Source of the DNA: Apoderus coryli
Lineage: Eukaryota > Arthropoda > Insecta > Coleoptera > Attelabidae
Length of the DNA stretch: 64,000 nt
Assembly (NCBI GenBank): GCA_911728435.2
Contig: OU452206.1
Location: forward strand, 16,708,297 to 16,772,296
Direction: 5' to 3'
Position 1 is the stretch's first letter, and each line of letters opens with the position of its first letter. Shown here piece after piece: positions 53,479-63,997 of the stretch. Both the position numbers and the translations under genes were made by a program. The notes below the pieces were generated by a model. That model saw only the letters and a program-made list of their open reading frames with translations, had not been told where the DNA came from and made no database searches.

Positions 53479-54178
53479 TCATTTGAAAACCGTCAAAATT
53501 GTTTTTTTTTTTTTGTTGGTTTCATAATAGTTTTTACCTTGTCTAAACCTAGTAGGAACAGATTCCATTTCTCAGGAAACTGCAACCACGATTTCAAAAG
53601 AATTACATTATGCCACTGACTTTTGTTCACTAAAAAGGTAAATATTAACGTACCGACGGATCTGGAGAAAAAAGAGGATTTTTCGTAGTCAGTTTAGAGT
53701 CATCCTTATATTTGTACATCTCGCCACCGCCTTGCTACGGGTCTGTAATTTTTTTCAAAAACTTTATTTTATAAAACAAAGGAGTTTCAAATAATGTATA
53801 TAATATACCTCGCAAACCCATTTGTTTGCGGATTTGCAATGTTGTCACTTTTCGGTACTTTTGACTAGATTTAAAATTTACTCTTTCAAAACAAAAATTA
53901 TTATAATTTTTCGAATTTTGTTACCTTAAGAAATATTAAAATGCCTTTGATGCATATAGAATCACACACTTTTATTTTGGGCAATTAACCCAATTACCCC
54001 CCCCCCCCCCCCCCATTAACTTCGCCACTGTGTCCCGCAGACTTTCGAGAGTTGAAATGTTGTACAGTGTCGATGGTACATTAGAAATTTTGGGAAAAGT
54101 AAGAATACGATTATTTTGAAAATTTTAGAAATTACTCAGGTCAACCTAATCTATCAGTCCAAAATATTTTCATATTTT
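53479..54178. other. noncoding; 18-C homopolymer
   Basis: AT-rich apart from C18 at 53997-54014. No gene. Confidence 0.5.
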
Positions 54179-54265
54179 TACTACTTCCGGTTATACCGGA
54201 AGTTGGTACCAACTTTCTTATTTTAAATAGAACACCCTATATATTATTATATTTTTGGATTCGCC
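54179..54265 (+). repeat. single-arm relative of the 1.2-kb foldback
   Basis: Matches the outer left arm at 18963-19045: the ACTTCCGGT / ACCGGAAGT palindrome, AACACCCTATATATTAT and ATTTTTGGATTC. Confidence 0.7.
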
Positions 54266-55010
54266 AGCCATTTTGGAGTATTTTGTTCGCTATACCAATC
54301 TTCAACTGTTTTTGAATAAATAATTTATTTTGATTTTTTTCTTTGCCCAAAACAGGTCTCCGGAAAATATTCGTCATTTTGCGGTTTGAATAGACAGCAT
54401 CTTGGAATTTTGAAGGTCGTTCAAGGACATTTTAGGAAAATCAACTGCTTAACAGATTGACCCATTAAGTTACAGAGTGGTCGCAAATTACTGTAGTATG
54501 ATCAACTACTAAAAATAGACATAAGTGAATTTTCTTACAAGGAACACCCTGTAAATTATCAAATATTCTAAAAGACAATGAAATTTGCTTTCAAATGATA
54601 TGTCATGATCACATACCTAAAGTTTAAGGTTTCTGAAATAAAAAGAAGTTTCTAGAAAATGAAAAATTATTTTGTTATATTTTAATTGAAAAATTGTAAT
54701 GATAACATTTATTTTATATTTTTATGTATTTTTTAGGAATTTGTGTCAAATGGCGTTGTTTGTAAAATAAATGCAGTAGGTACTAAACATACAATTCTTG
54801 TATGTACCTATTTTTATTTTCCAAATATTAAAACAGTTTAGTCGCGACGATCCTAATTAATTAAAAAAAACTATATTTTGTGACGCTATAGCTTATTAAA
54901 CACCTTCGAGAAAATGACAATCATGGACTGAATTGAATACTGGCAACCTTTAGGAATATAATCAAGTCAAAATTTAAAATATGTCACAAAGTAATTCACT
55001 TTTAAGTAAT
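54266..55010. other. noncoding, no gene seen
   Basis: GGAACACCCTGTAAATTATC near 54541. No gene. Confidence 0.45.
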
Positions 55011-55660
55011 TGCTTTCCCTCATCTACTTAGAACTCAAAAACAAAAATACTACAGGATGCTGATTAACTTTTGGGAAACATTGAGCGTAGGAAAAGGAAT
55101 AAAAAAGGGTTCAAAAATTACAACAAAATCAGTTCTTAACCTTATCCGAAATATTGAATAATTTTTCATAGATTTAATAAAATATAACCTAAAAAAAATA
55201 GATTTCATTTGCGTTTGAAAAGAACGTAAAAAGGAGTCCTAAACATAGCAGAAATATTGACTTAGTCATAGCTTTGATAGAATATAACATATGAAATGTA
55301 TCATAAAAAACTTGCTTACATAGGAGTACGTAAATAGTAGAAAAGAGTCAAAACAAAATATTTAGACTGTAAAAATGACATATTTAGCCTTTTAAATAGT
55401 TGAAATCTTAAAAATACACGACAAAAAATTCATCGACCATAGGCGTCCGTCAAAAGTCTAAAAAACGGCCAGAAAAATCTGTATCTGTAGGATATTTCTA
55501 TTAGGTGCTGATTAGCTTTTGGAAAAAATTGAGCGTAGACAAGGGGTTTTAAAACGAGGCCAAAAAATTAACAAAAAAACATTATTCCTAAACTTAATCG
55601 ACATATATGGAATACTTTTTCATTTCATAACTAACTAGATACTTTGCTTTACGAGAAAAA
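55011..55660 (-). repeat. about 140-bp-unit repeat family (copy at 55 kb)
   Basis: Contains GCTGATTAACTTTTGGGAAA, TTGAGCGTAGG, TTCTTAACCTTATCCGAAAT, GAATATAAC and GTACGTAAATAGTAG blocks, ending in a second TTGAGCGTAGACAAGGGGTT near 55533. Same orientation as the copy at 14.6 kb, opposite to the arrays in the tandem duplication. Strongly diverged. Confidence 0.65.
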
Positions 55661-55973
55661 TAAATGACCAAAAGGTCTCAAAAATATTACTTACAAATAT
55701 ATTTATACCTCGAGAGCAACAGTTTATTTTAAATTAATACTTTATGAAATTCATAATGCCTATAAAAAATATATAGTATAAATATTTTTCTGAAATATTC
55801 AACCTTGATCTGTTACGTAATCCTATATTTAAAGTTGGTACATATATTTAAATAAATAATTAACATATGTGATGGGCTAATTTGAATATTATGAGATAAT
55901 TTTCGGTGTATAAAAATATTCTTATTTATGTTATTGGTCTATTACATTAGTCATAATTATAATAGTAATGCAC
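55661..55973. other. noncoding, no gene seen
   Basis: AT-rich flank of the LINE that follows. Confidence 0.4.
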
Positions 55974-56260
55974 AATAATAATAATAATAATAAATCGACT
56001 TTATTGCACTCATATAATTTGCCCAAAAATACAACAAAAAAATCTAATTCTATAATAATATAAAACAATACAATATAACAATATATGAATGCAGGGCGAA
56101 GTCTAGCCAAGGCTACTCTTACTTAACCCAAAATTTGAAATTAAAATATATAAATATGCCTAAGTATTCTTACACAATATAATATGTATAATATACCGAA
56201 CACTCACGATACAAACACAACGATCCTAGAGCTCAAAACCGCACGAACTCCCACACGCCA

Positions 56261-59047
56261 CTACTGCAATTGAAATAGATGTGTTTTATATTTATATTTA
56301 AATTTATTAATATTAAACAGTTTAAATTCATCAGGTAGACTGTTGTAAAGGCTAATAGCATTGTAAATAAAAGATCTTTGAAAAGCAGATGTACGATGCC
56401 TCGGAATAGTATACTTATTCCCAAAGCGAACCACCCTGGTTCTGACAGTTGATCGTTTTATAAATTTGTCTCTCAATCTGTGTGTCGAGTTTAGCAGAGC
56501 ATGTGTAAAGTTGGCAAGATGGCTTAAACGTCTATGCCTCATATTCAACCAACCAGTTTCACCAATCTTATGTGTAATGTGATCTCCTCTTCTAATACCG
56601 TAAATAAAACGACAACAGGAATTTTGTAATGTTTGAATTCTTTTTTTATCGGTCTCATATAAACAAGGGCCATAGATAAAATCACAATAATTAAAATGTG
56701 AAAGCACAAGGCTTTCACATAAATTTCGCTTAAGATTAAAATTCAAGATATGCCGGTTAGAATACAGCAGTTTCAAAGACAAATATGCTTTGCTCATGAG
56801 CTTTTTTACGTGATCACAAAATCTCAAGTCCGTGGAAAACACTAAGCCCAAATTATTTGCCGTATCTGTGAAAGAAAGAACAGAGTCGTCAATTCTGATC
56901 CTCGCAAAATTACCAAGATGGGCTCTGTTCTTGACGTTACCAAAACACATAATCTTGGACTTGCTGGAATTCAGCTTCAATGAATGCTTGGCTGAAAGCT
57001 GTCTGATTATATCAAGCTCGCCATTAATGACGTCAATCCTCTGTTGAAAGTTATTCAAATCGATGTTATAGATAATCTGAATGTCGTCAGCGTAAGCAGC
57101 AATTTTACCATGCCTAACAGCCTTCAGAATGTCCGTTGTATATATAATGAAAAACAAGGGACCAAGCACAGAGCCCTGAGGCACACCAGAAACAATATTC
57201 TCAGAAGTTGAGACCCGATCACCAACTTGAACTCTCTGGGATCTTCCGCTCAAGTAACAATTGACAAGTTGCAATGATTGATCACAGAATCCATAAAATT
57301 TTAGCTTTGATAGGAGCAGATTATGATTAATAGTATCAAAAGCCTTAGAGAAATCGAGCAACACCAGCACACTACCACATCCACTATCATACGCCTCAAA
57401 AATTTCATTAGTGATCGCTGCAAGAGCAGTACTTGTACTAAGACCCTTCCTGAATCCACATTGATCACCATGGAATATCTTATTCGAATCAAAATATGAA
57501 TATATCTGTTTGTGCAGGATTTTTTCCATGACCTTAGAAACAGTAGGTAATAAACTTATAATCCGTAGATCAGAAAAACCACTGGGATTGTTATTCTTAG
57601 GTAATGGTATACCAATGGCATCTTTCCATAACTCAGGGAAATAACTACGCTCAATAGAACAGTTAATGATATTGGTTAAAAACGGATCAGTAAATGGTGA
57701 ACAGTACTTTAGCATAAAAGAATTAATATGGTCAATACCATAGGATTCCGTCTTGATATTAAGTAAAATATCGTGAACTTCTTCAATGGTCGTCATTGTA
57801 AAGGAAAATTTCGTCGAGCGGTTGTAAAAATCGCGGTTATATGAATCTATCAATTCTTCACAATTATTATCTATTCGTTGAAAAAATGCTGAAAAATAAT
57901 CATTTATTTCATTAGGGTTAGATAAATTATTCGGCAATGATATACGCTTACTAGATTTTACATTAAGAGTTGACAAAGCTCTCCAAATCTTTTTCTTATT
58001 TGTTTGTGATGCAATTGTATTTAAATAAGCTCTCTTTTCAGCTCTCAAAATTGACAAAGAATAATTTCGTAGCTGTTTATATCTTAACCAATCAGGTTCA
58101 AGCTTTGAGACCTTAAATGTCTGCAAAGCCTTGTCTCTCTCCCTCATTAGTATTTTTAAGTTATCCGTAAGCCAGGGTGCGAAAGGCTTGGAAGCTGTAA
58201 CCGTTTTTACTGGAGCATATTTGTCAAACAGATGCAGGATATAAGAATTAAACAGAGTTAATTTGGTATCTATATCATTCTCATAAATTATATTGTACCA
58301 TGGTATGTTCAAAAGTTCATTCAAAAAATCATTGTAATTAAAATACCTGTAATTCCTAAATGTAATTAGCTTTGGCCTTGGTTTGTTGAATTTAAAATTT
58401 AGGTTGACAAAAACCAGCCTATGGTCAGATATCTCATCTGCAGACATGGTACCTTGCGCAGAAACAAGTGTGTCGCTATTCGTTACAAATATGGGATCAA
58501 TCAGCGTTGCTGATGTACCCGTAATTCTCGTAGGCTCATTTAACACTTGATCGAAATTATAAGACTCAAAACACTCAGATAAAGGATTCTGCAAGTTCAA
58601 AAAGTTTACATTGAAGTCACCGACACAAACAACATTGTCATACATTGTAGAAAGTAACGACAAAACATTATCCAGACTCTCAACGCAAGAGCCAACATTA
58701 CAGCGCGGAGGTCTGTAGAAAACACACACCGCCAATGATGATCCATGTATACGGACTCTCAAAAACATACACTCGAGACCATCACACACCGCAACATCTA
58801 AATTAATTATCTCAGCTTTATACTCCAGAGACACATACGCACCAACGCCACCCCCGCGTCCATTTCTGTCCCTCCTAAAAAAGGAATAACCCTGAATGGC
58901 GACGGCCTCCGAACCAACATCCGTAGACAACCATGTCTCTGACACCATAACAATGTCGAATTTGTTATTCGTGATAAGAGATACCAAGCTATTAAACCCT
59001 GTAAATATGGAACGTAGATTTAAATGAGATAAAAACATAATGTACAA
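56261..59047 (-). CDS. LINE ORF2: APE endonuclease and reverse transcriptase (928 aa)
   Basis: One open frame without stops. Residues about 5-225 form an apurinic-type endonuclease: FLSHLNLRSIFTGFNSLV, DIVMVSETWL, RGGGVGAYVSLEYKAEI, VVCVGDFNVNFL (about 142) and SDHRLVFVNL (about 205). The RT has GIDHINSFMLKYCSP, LRIISLLPTVSKVMEKILHK, LLDFSKAFDTINHNLLLSKL, IVSGVPQGSVLGPLFFIIYT and KIAAYADDIQIIYNI (YADD at about 650). The C-terminal region has LVLSHFNYCDFIYGP, LQNSCCRFIYGIRRGD and ends LYNSLPDEFKLFNINKFKYK. Endonuclease plus RT in about 900 residues is the normal size for Jockey/CR1-like elements. It nicks target DNA and primes reverse transcription from the nick. All catalytic residues appear present. 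Confidence 0.95.
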   Translation of the reverse strand: MYIMFLSHLNLRSIFTGFNSLVSLITNNKFDIVMVSETWLSTDVGSEAVAIQGYSFFRRDRNGRGGGVGAYVSLEYKAEIINLDVAVCDGLECMFLRVRIHGSSLAVCVFYRPPRCNVGSCVESLDNVLSLLSTMYDNVVCVGDFNVNFLNLQNPLSECFESYNFDQVLNEPTRITGTSATLIDPIFVTNSDTLVSAQGTMSADEISDHRLVFVNLNFKFNKPRPKLITFRNYRYFNYNDFLNELLNIPWYNIIYENDIDTKLTLFNSYILHLFDKYAPVKTVTASKPFAPWLTDNLKILMRERDKALQTFKVSKLEPDWLRYKQLRNYSLSILRAEKRAYLNTIASQTNKKKIWRALSTLNVKSSKRISLPNNLSNPNEINDYFSAFFQRIDNNCEELIDSYNRDFYNRSTKFSFTMTTIEEVHDILLNIKTESYGIDHINSFMLKYCSPFTDPFLTNIINCSIERSYFPELWKDAIGIPLPKNNNPSGFSDLRIISLLPTVSKVMEKILHKQIYSYFDSNKIFHGDQCGFRKGLSTSTALAAITNEIFEAYDSGCGSVLVLLDFSKAFDTINHNLLLSKLKFYGFCDQSLQLVNCYLSGRSQRVQVGDRVSTSENIVSGVPQGSVLGPLFFIIYTTDILKAVRHGKIAAYADDIQIIYNIDLNNFQQRIDVINGELDIIRQLSAKHSLKLNSSKSKIMCFGNVKNRAHLGNFARIRIDDSVLSFTDTANNLGLVFSTDLRFCDHVKKLMSKAYLSLKLLYSNRHILNFNLKRNLCESLVLSHFNYCDFIYGPCLYETDKKRIQTLQNSCCRFIYGIRRGDHITHKIGETGWLNMRHRRLSHLANFTHALLNSTHRLRDKFIKRSTVRTRVVRFGNKYTIPRHRTSAFQRSFIYNAISLYNSLPDEFKLFNINKFKYKYKTHLFQLQ

Positions 59048-59337
59048 AAAAATAATTTAGCTAAGTTGTCATAAAAAATGATTAAAATAGTAGAATAAGC
59101 AGTGACGCGTGAGAAAACACCACATGATTCACAAGTAGAAACAGAAATAATCAAGAACAAAAAAAAAATAAATAATGAATAAACTAATAATAAATTCAGT
59201 TACTTCTTCAATAACGTAAGCTCCAGGATCGCAAATACATACAATAAACAATAAAAAAAGGTATTCAAAATCAAACACTTGATGATCTTTTAAATATCTT
59301 CACACCATCGCATCGATGCAACTCTGCCCAGTATAGC

Positions 59338-59652
59338 TTATACGTTATCAATATCATCCAAACACGCTATGTTTTGCTTCGTACCATTAATTTTAGCTTT
59401 GATAACTCCACCGTAAATCCATACATTTTCCCTTCCGAACTTTTCTTTGGCCTTTTTGTATAGACTATAATTAGAAGGGGTCAAATCCTCTGCTAAAACG
59501 ACTGAGGAACCCTTAAGACATTTTCTATTACGCAAAATTTGAGATCTTATTGATTGCTGAGTCATTGTCACAAGAACTATTCTATTGCGATCACGATTAT
59601 GATCTTTACCAACTCGAAAACAATACACAACAAATAAAAGTCCAATCTCCAC
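59338..59652 (-). pseudogene. LINE ORF1 C-terminal part
   Basis: Reads RDRNRIVLVTMTQQSIRSQI, then EDLTPSNYSLYKKAKEKFGR, ENVWIYGGVIKAKINGTKQN and stops DDIDNV. EDLTP-N--L---A----G---VW---G-I--K is the conserved C-terminal domain of many LINE ORF1 proteins (related to the baculovirus FP25 domain), which bind element RNA. It is 5'-truncated: no zinc-finger or coiled-coil part precedes it. The methionine at 59652 is probably internal. Confidence 0.7.
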
Positions 59653-59660
59653 GAAATAAA

Positions 59661-60095
59661 TTTAATAGAGCAATCATCCATCGAGGTATTTTTAGCCATA
59701 CAAGTTTCGAGACTAGACCAGTGTCATCGTTGTTCGAATTATGATCAAACAAATATCTAAATTGCAGCCTTAAAGAATTGGTTTGTTCAGTTTAAATGGA
59801 ACACTTGTATTGTTATATTTTTGGAATCTACATGAAATTAGAGGTGTAATTTGTGTAAAATGTCCTAGAGCGAAGTTCAGCGTTTTTTGACTTATTGGGA
59901 GATTTATCTCAAAGTTGTCCATTTTCACGCTCAATACCTCCATTAATATGAAGAGCTGATAATTCATATGTTCATTTTAATAGTGATGCATTTATTAAGT
60001 AATTTTTCTTGATCTTCTAATAAAGAAACGTCAATTATAAAGGGTGGTCAATAAATTATATTGATAATTTTTTACTAAATATTTCTCGAGTTTTG
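59661..60095. other. noncoding, no gene seen
   Basis: Contains AAAGGGTGGTCAATAAATTA at 60042, similar to the ACAGGGTGGTCAAAAAATTA box at 19264. Confidence 0.45.
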
Positions 60096-60096
60096 T

Positions 60097-61139
60097 GCCA
60101 CCAGAGAATACAAACTGAATGCTGAAACGAGTTTGCATAATTTGGCCAATATATTGGAAGATTATGCGGTATATATGTGAAAAGCTGACGGAACTGAATA
60201 TAAAGAAGCAACTGTAAAAACAATTTGGAATACTACGAGTAGGCTACTCCAGGAAAAATACTTCAATGACTTCAAAATTGTATTCGACCCGTTTACCAGT
60301 GTGATATTAAAAAATGCGCGAGATGCAAGAAATGCAAAACGTAAAAGACTACAGAAGGATCCAAACAAACGAAAATGCAGTTCATCAAATTTGAGTTCAA
60401 GTGATTTGGCGAGAATCATTGGATTATGGGATGAATGTACACCAGAAGGTTCACAAAATTTTTTTTACCATATTGTAGCTGTTGAGTTACCTTGGCGAGG
60501 TGGTGAACCAGCTGATTGCCTTATAGATTATTTCACGATTGAGAAAAATAATGATGGAACGCCAACCAACAAAATTGAATACAATCCAATATTCAGTAAA
60601 ACATGCCAAGGAGGATCGAAAAGTTGTACAAATAGTAAGTGGCTTGTTCCAAATATTGCAAACGAAAGTGGATGCCCTGTTCGGTTATTCCATAAATTAT
60701 TGTCCAAAAGGGGGAAAAATATTACTTCCATTCGCCTATTCTTGAGACCAAATCGTTTCTGGAAATCCGAAAGTGACACATGGTTTAACAATATGCCGGT
60801 AGGCAAGAACAGAATTAATATGTGGACCAAATCATCCGCGCAAGCTACTGATTTGGGCACTATAAAAAGATATCCAATCATTCGAACAGATCAACTGCAG
60901 TTAGCCATTTGGCAAATAAAGGAATTCCTGAACAGCAATTAATAAAAATAACAGGACATAGCAGCTCTAATTCAATGAAATTGTACTTGAATATTAACCA
61001 AGAACGCCATGGTAAAATAATCAACACCATGCGAGGAATTTCTTCAACAGTGGAAATTAACAAACCTTCAACTTCAGCAAACTCTTCTTCCAATTTAACA
61101 TTTACCAATTGTACTTTTCACAACTGTAGTTTTAAATAA
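60097..61139 (+). pseudogene. Crypton-like tyrosine recombinase (DUF3504 type)
   Basis: Frame from about 60121 gives AETSLHNLANILEDYAVYM, an in-frame TGA at 60178, then TEYKEATVKTIWNTTSRLLQ and ARDARNAKRKRLQKDP (SAM-like N-terminal part), AVELPWRGGEPADCLIDYF (first catalytic Arg, 60495), ESGCPVRLFHKLLSKRGKNI and WFNNMPVGKNRINMW. One base is missing near 60870; in the next frame NHSNRSTAVSHLANKGIPEQ continues with QLIKITGHSSSNSMKLYLNI. His/Arg of HSNR (60879-60890), His of GHSS and Tyr of LYL complete the R-H-R-H-Y set. It ends NLTFTNCTFHNCSFK, an NCTF-type tail frequent in arthropod relatives. The DUF3504 fold is shared by Cryptons and host-derived QRICH1/ZMYM-type proteins; only one stop and one frameshift are seen. 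Confidence 0.8.
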
Positions 61140-61261
61140 AAATGAATAATATTTGTTTGATTAAAACTAATACATTTTGTATTGAAAATTATTAAGCGTC
61201 AGATTGACAATCAAATTTTTGATATCTACAAAGTAAAAAATTATCTTATCGAATACTCCTC

Positions 61262-61432
61262 GGGCCTTGATAAATACTCAAAATTTTGTCATAGACGATC
61301 CTTCAAGCGAGTTGCTCAAGGATAATAGCCTTCGGCCTGCGGCCTTGGGCTATTATCAAGCAACACGCTTTCGGCATTCTCTATGACAAAATTATCTCGG
61401 TATTATCAGGACCCTAGGGGTATTACTACTGA
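61262..61432. mobile_element. foldback MITE, relative of 48794-49025
   Basis: About 70-bp inverted arms: GGGCCTTGATAAATACTC, AATTTTGTCATAGA and TTGCTCAAGGATAATAGCC on the left pair with GGGCTATTATCAAGCAACAC, TCTATGACAAAATTAT and GGTATTATCAGGACCCTA on the right, about 75 percent complementary, with CTTCGGCCTGCGGCC at the centre. Confidence 0.7.
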
Positions 61433-61434
61433 AA

Positions 61435-62078
61435 ATTAAGCTAAAAAACAGTTGAAACTCAATTATATATATAGAGGATGTTTAAATAAGCAAGTTTACA
61501 CCTACTTCCGATATTAGCGAAAGTGCCGCTATCTTAAAAATATTTTGCAAAATGCAAAGGCCATCGCTATCAACTGTCAGACCAGAAGATCCGCTAAAGG
61601 GGCCAAGAAAATATATATTTAAATATTGTTAGTTTAAATTTTTTAATTTTAATTGATTGTTTAGTTTAATGCAATATTAACTCGCCCTGTATACCTACGT
61701 GTGCAGGTTTCGTCGGCAGCTGAAAATTTAATATCCTTTTCCCTTAGTCTTCAAACATGTTTTTTCTATATCGGAATTTAAGGGTCAACCCAATATTATG
61801 TTTATAATGATGAGTTAACCTTTGACGAATATGAAATTCCTTAAAAGTATCTTCGTTAGTCGGTTAAATAAGTGAATATATTATGTGTACACCTAAATTC
61901 TGTTATACATAACGGAGTTCTGCTAAAGTTAAATGACTCTAACGCCCAAGTTTTGATTTAATTAAGGAAAACTTGTAATACACTTGTAAGTATACAGTGT
62001 ACATACATATAGGCATCATGAAATTTGATCAAAAACTTGCACCCCTTTAACAGATATAAGTAGATGGATATATCAGAA
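61435..62078. other. noncoding, no gene seen
   Basis: Contains a decayed ACTTCCGATATTAGCGAAAG palindrome near 61504 and CGCCCTGTATACC at 61683. No gene. Confidence 0.45.
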
Positions 62079-63451
62079 TTAGTATAGACTCAATTGGAAA
62101 AACTGTATAATTAAGAAAATGTGTGTACCTTTAGTGTCAGTGGAAATTCTGGGAATATTAAAGTTTAGTTTTGAAAGAATATAAGAACAATCCACCTTGT
62201 TATGGAGAATATTATACAAAAACATTAAAGGTGACAAAACACGACGAAGTTCAAGACTCGGCATTGAAAATCGAGCTAAAAGAAGTCCCTGATCGTATCC
62301 TCGAGTTGGATAAGCGCTATCCTACTTCCAGACCAAATATTTCAAAAATCTACGTTGTATTTTTTCTAATGACTGCTTATGATATGAATAACATGGGGAC
62401 CAAATGATAGATCCATACTCTAAGTTAGAGCGAACATAGGCAAAATAAAGGGCAATAAGAGCATCGACACTCACAAATCCCTTACAACTTCGCACTAAGA
62501 AGCCATACATACGACTTGCTTCCTGAATTCTGGTTTTAATGTGCTCATTAAATGTGAGTCTCGAATCGGATATCACTCCGAGGTCAGTAACCAAGTCTGA
62601 TCGGGACACACAAATGCCGTTCAGTGTATATAAATTAACAATGAATGAATTTCTTCTTCCGAGAGCAAGTGACGCATTTACACTTTGCTATATTTGGCGA
62701 TAATTTGTTTATGTCACACCAGTCGCACAAGTTATTAAGATCACTCTGCAACGCCAAGCAATCCAACCTAGTTGTAATAGGTTTAAACATTTTAAGATCA
62801 TCAGCAAACAAAAGCTTTCCTGCCTGAATAGTTTGGACTAGGTCATTGATAAATAAAAGAAAAAGCAGAGGACCCAAATTGGAGCCCTGCGGAACCCCTG
62901 ATGTCTTTGTATAGTCATTGGATGTATGTCCGCTTTAATAAACAAATTGACTGCGGCCACTCAAGTAAGACACTATTAGTCTAAGCAAGGCATTCGAGAA
63001 TCAAAATTGATTTAACTTGTTAACCAACACACCTTGATCCATTCTGCCAAACACCTTCGAAAAATCCGTGTATCCATCTGACCACCACAATCCAAGGTTT
63101 CCGATATCTCTTGTGTAATGTGTGTAAGATTGGTAATTGTAGATCTATGATTCATAAATCCATGTTGAAACACAGAGATATCGTTACACAGATTATTGTA
63201 AATACGCGCATATAAAATTGTTTCAAATATCTTTGAGAAATTCAACAGAATAGACACGGGGCGATCTCACACTTATCTCCTGATTTCAAAACAGGAACAA
63301 CCCTCGCCCGCTTCCATACATCAGGGTATTTTTGTGTCTTCAAAATTAAGTTAAAAATGTGCTCCAAAGGTTCCACAAAAGCTCCAATACAATCCCTGAC
63401 AAGAAACGAAGGTACCAGATCGGGACCCGCCGTCATCTTATTCTTCATCAT
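62079..63451 (-). pseudogene. Jockey/CR1-like LINE, frameshifted
   Basis: Reads leftward: MKNKMTAGPDLVPSFLVRDC, KYPDVWKRARVVPVLKSGD, SILLNFSKIFETILYARIYN, HGFMNHRSTITNLTHITQEI, MGPLLFLLFINDLVQTIQAG, KLLFADDLKMFKPITT (FADD intact), SDLVTDLGVISDSRLTF, YVRSNLEYGSIIWSPCYSYH, LEKIQRRFLKYLVWK and LELRRVLSPLMFLYNILHNK. Five frames, at least four frameshifts. No 3' tail: it stops within the C-terminal region near 62079. Same family as 11158-13015 (KLKNKFTAGPDAIPSFLVKD, LNFSKIF, RRFLK). Confidence 0.87.
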
Positions 63452-63529
63452 TCATAAATCTTGGTAAGACAAATTGAAATAGTTGGTTGCAGGAAAAATA
63501 GATGTGGGACAAGGTCAGCTTTTACTTTA

Positions 63530-63997
63530 AAGAGTTAGCCATTTCAAATACTTAAGTAGGTGGACCAACGAAACTGGAAAGCTCTCCATGTACCTTCGGA
63601 AACAAGTCCTCAAATGTTATGTCTGGTCCGTATTACTTTACGGCATCAATGACAAGTAAGCTTGAGGCATTTGAACTGTGGTGCTATCGCCGAATGCTGA
63701 AGATCTCCTGGATTACCCACACTTCCAACGAGGAATTATTATGATGAATAATTAGGGCATATCATCAGAGGATCCAAGTACTCTCTACTCCGCCTAATTG
63801 TCCAAGGAAAAGTGGACGGCACACGTAGGATTGGACGTAAAAAACTTTCATGGTTGCGAAACATAAGGCATAGTGAGCCGGACTGCAACCTGAGCAACTT
63901 TTCAGAGCGGCCGCCGACAGTAACACCTTTCAAAATGTTATCACTACGATGATTGCCAATATCTGAAGACAGACAGGGCGCCGGAAGAAGAAGAAGT
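63530..63997 (+). pseudogene. RTE-like LINE 3' end with (GAA)n tail
   Basis: Frames give VLKCYVWSVLLYGIN, then LGHIIRGSKYSLLRLIVQGK, VDGTRRIGRKKLSWLRNIR and a final ISEDRQGAGRRRSV. These correspond to QCYVWSILLYGMETW, IGYLGHILRGEKYKIPQIIL and GRKQMSWLRNIK of the RTE at 27511-28575. GAAGAAGAAGAAG at 63985-63997 is the tail. It is a plus-strand relative cut off by the window end. Confidence 0.8.

Larger units (their letters stand above)
55974..59660 (-). mobile_element. nearly complete Jockey/CR1-like LINE
   Basis: Reads leftward: the 3' part of ORF1 (59652-59338), a 290-bp spacer, an intact ORF2 (59047-56261), a 3' UTR, AATAAA (complement of 56000-56005) and an (ATT)n tail at 55974-55993. The 5' end is cut within ORF1 near 59650-59700. 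The youngest-looking LINE in the window. Confidence 0.88.
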
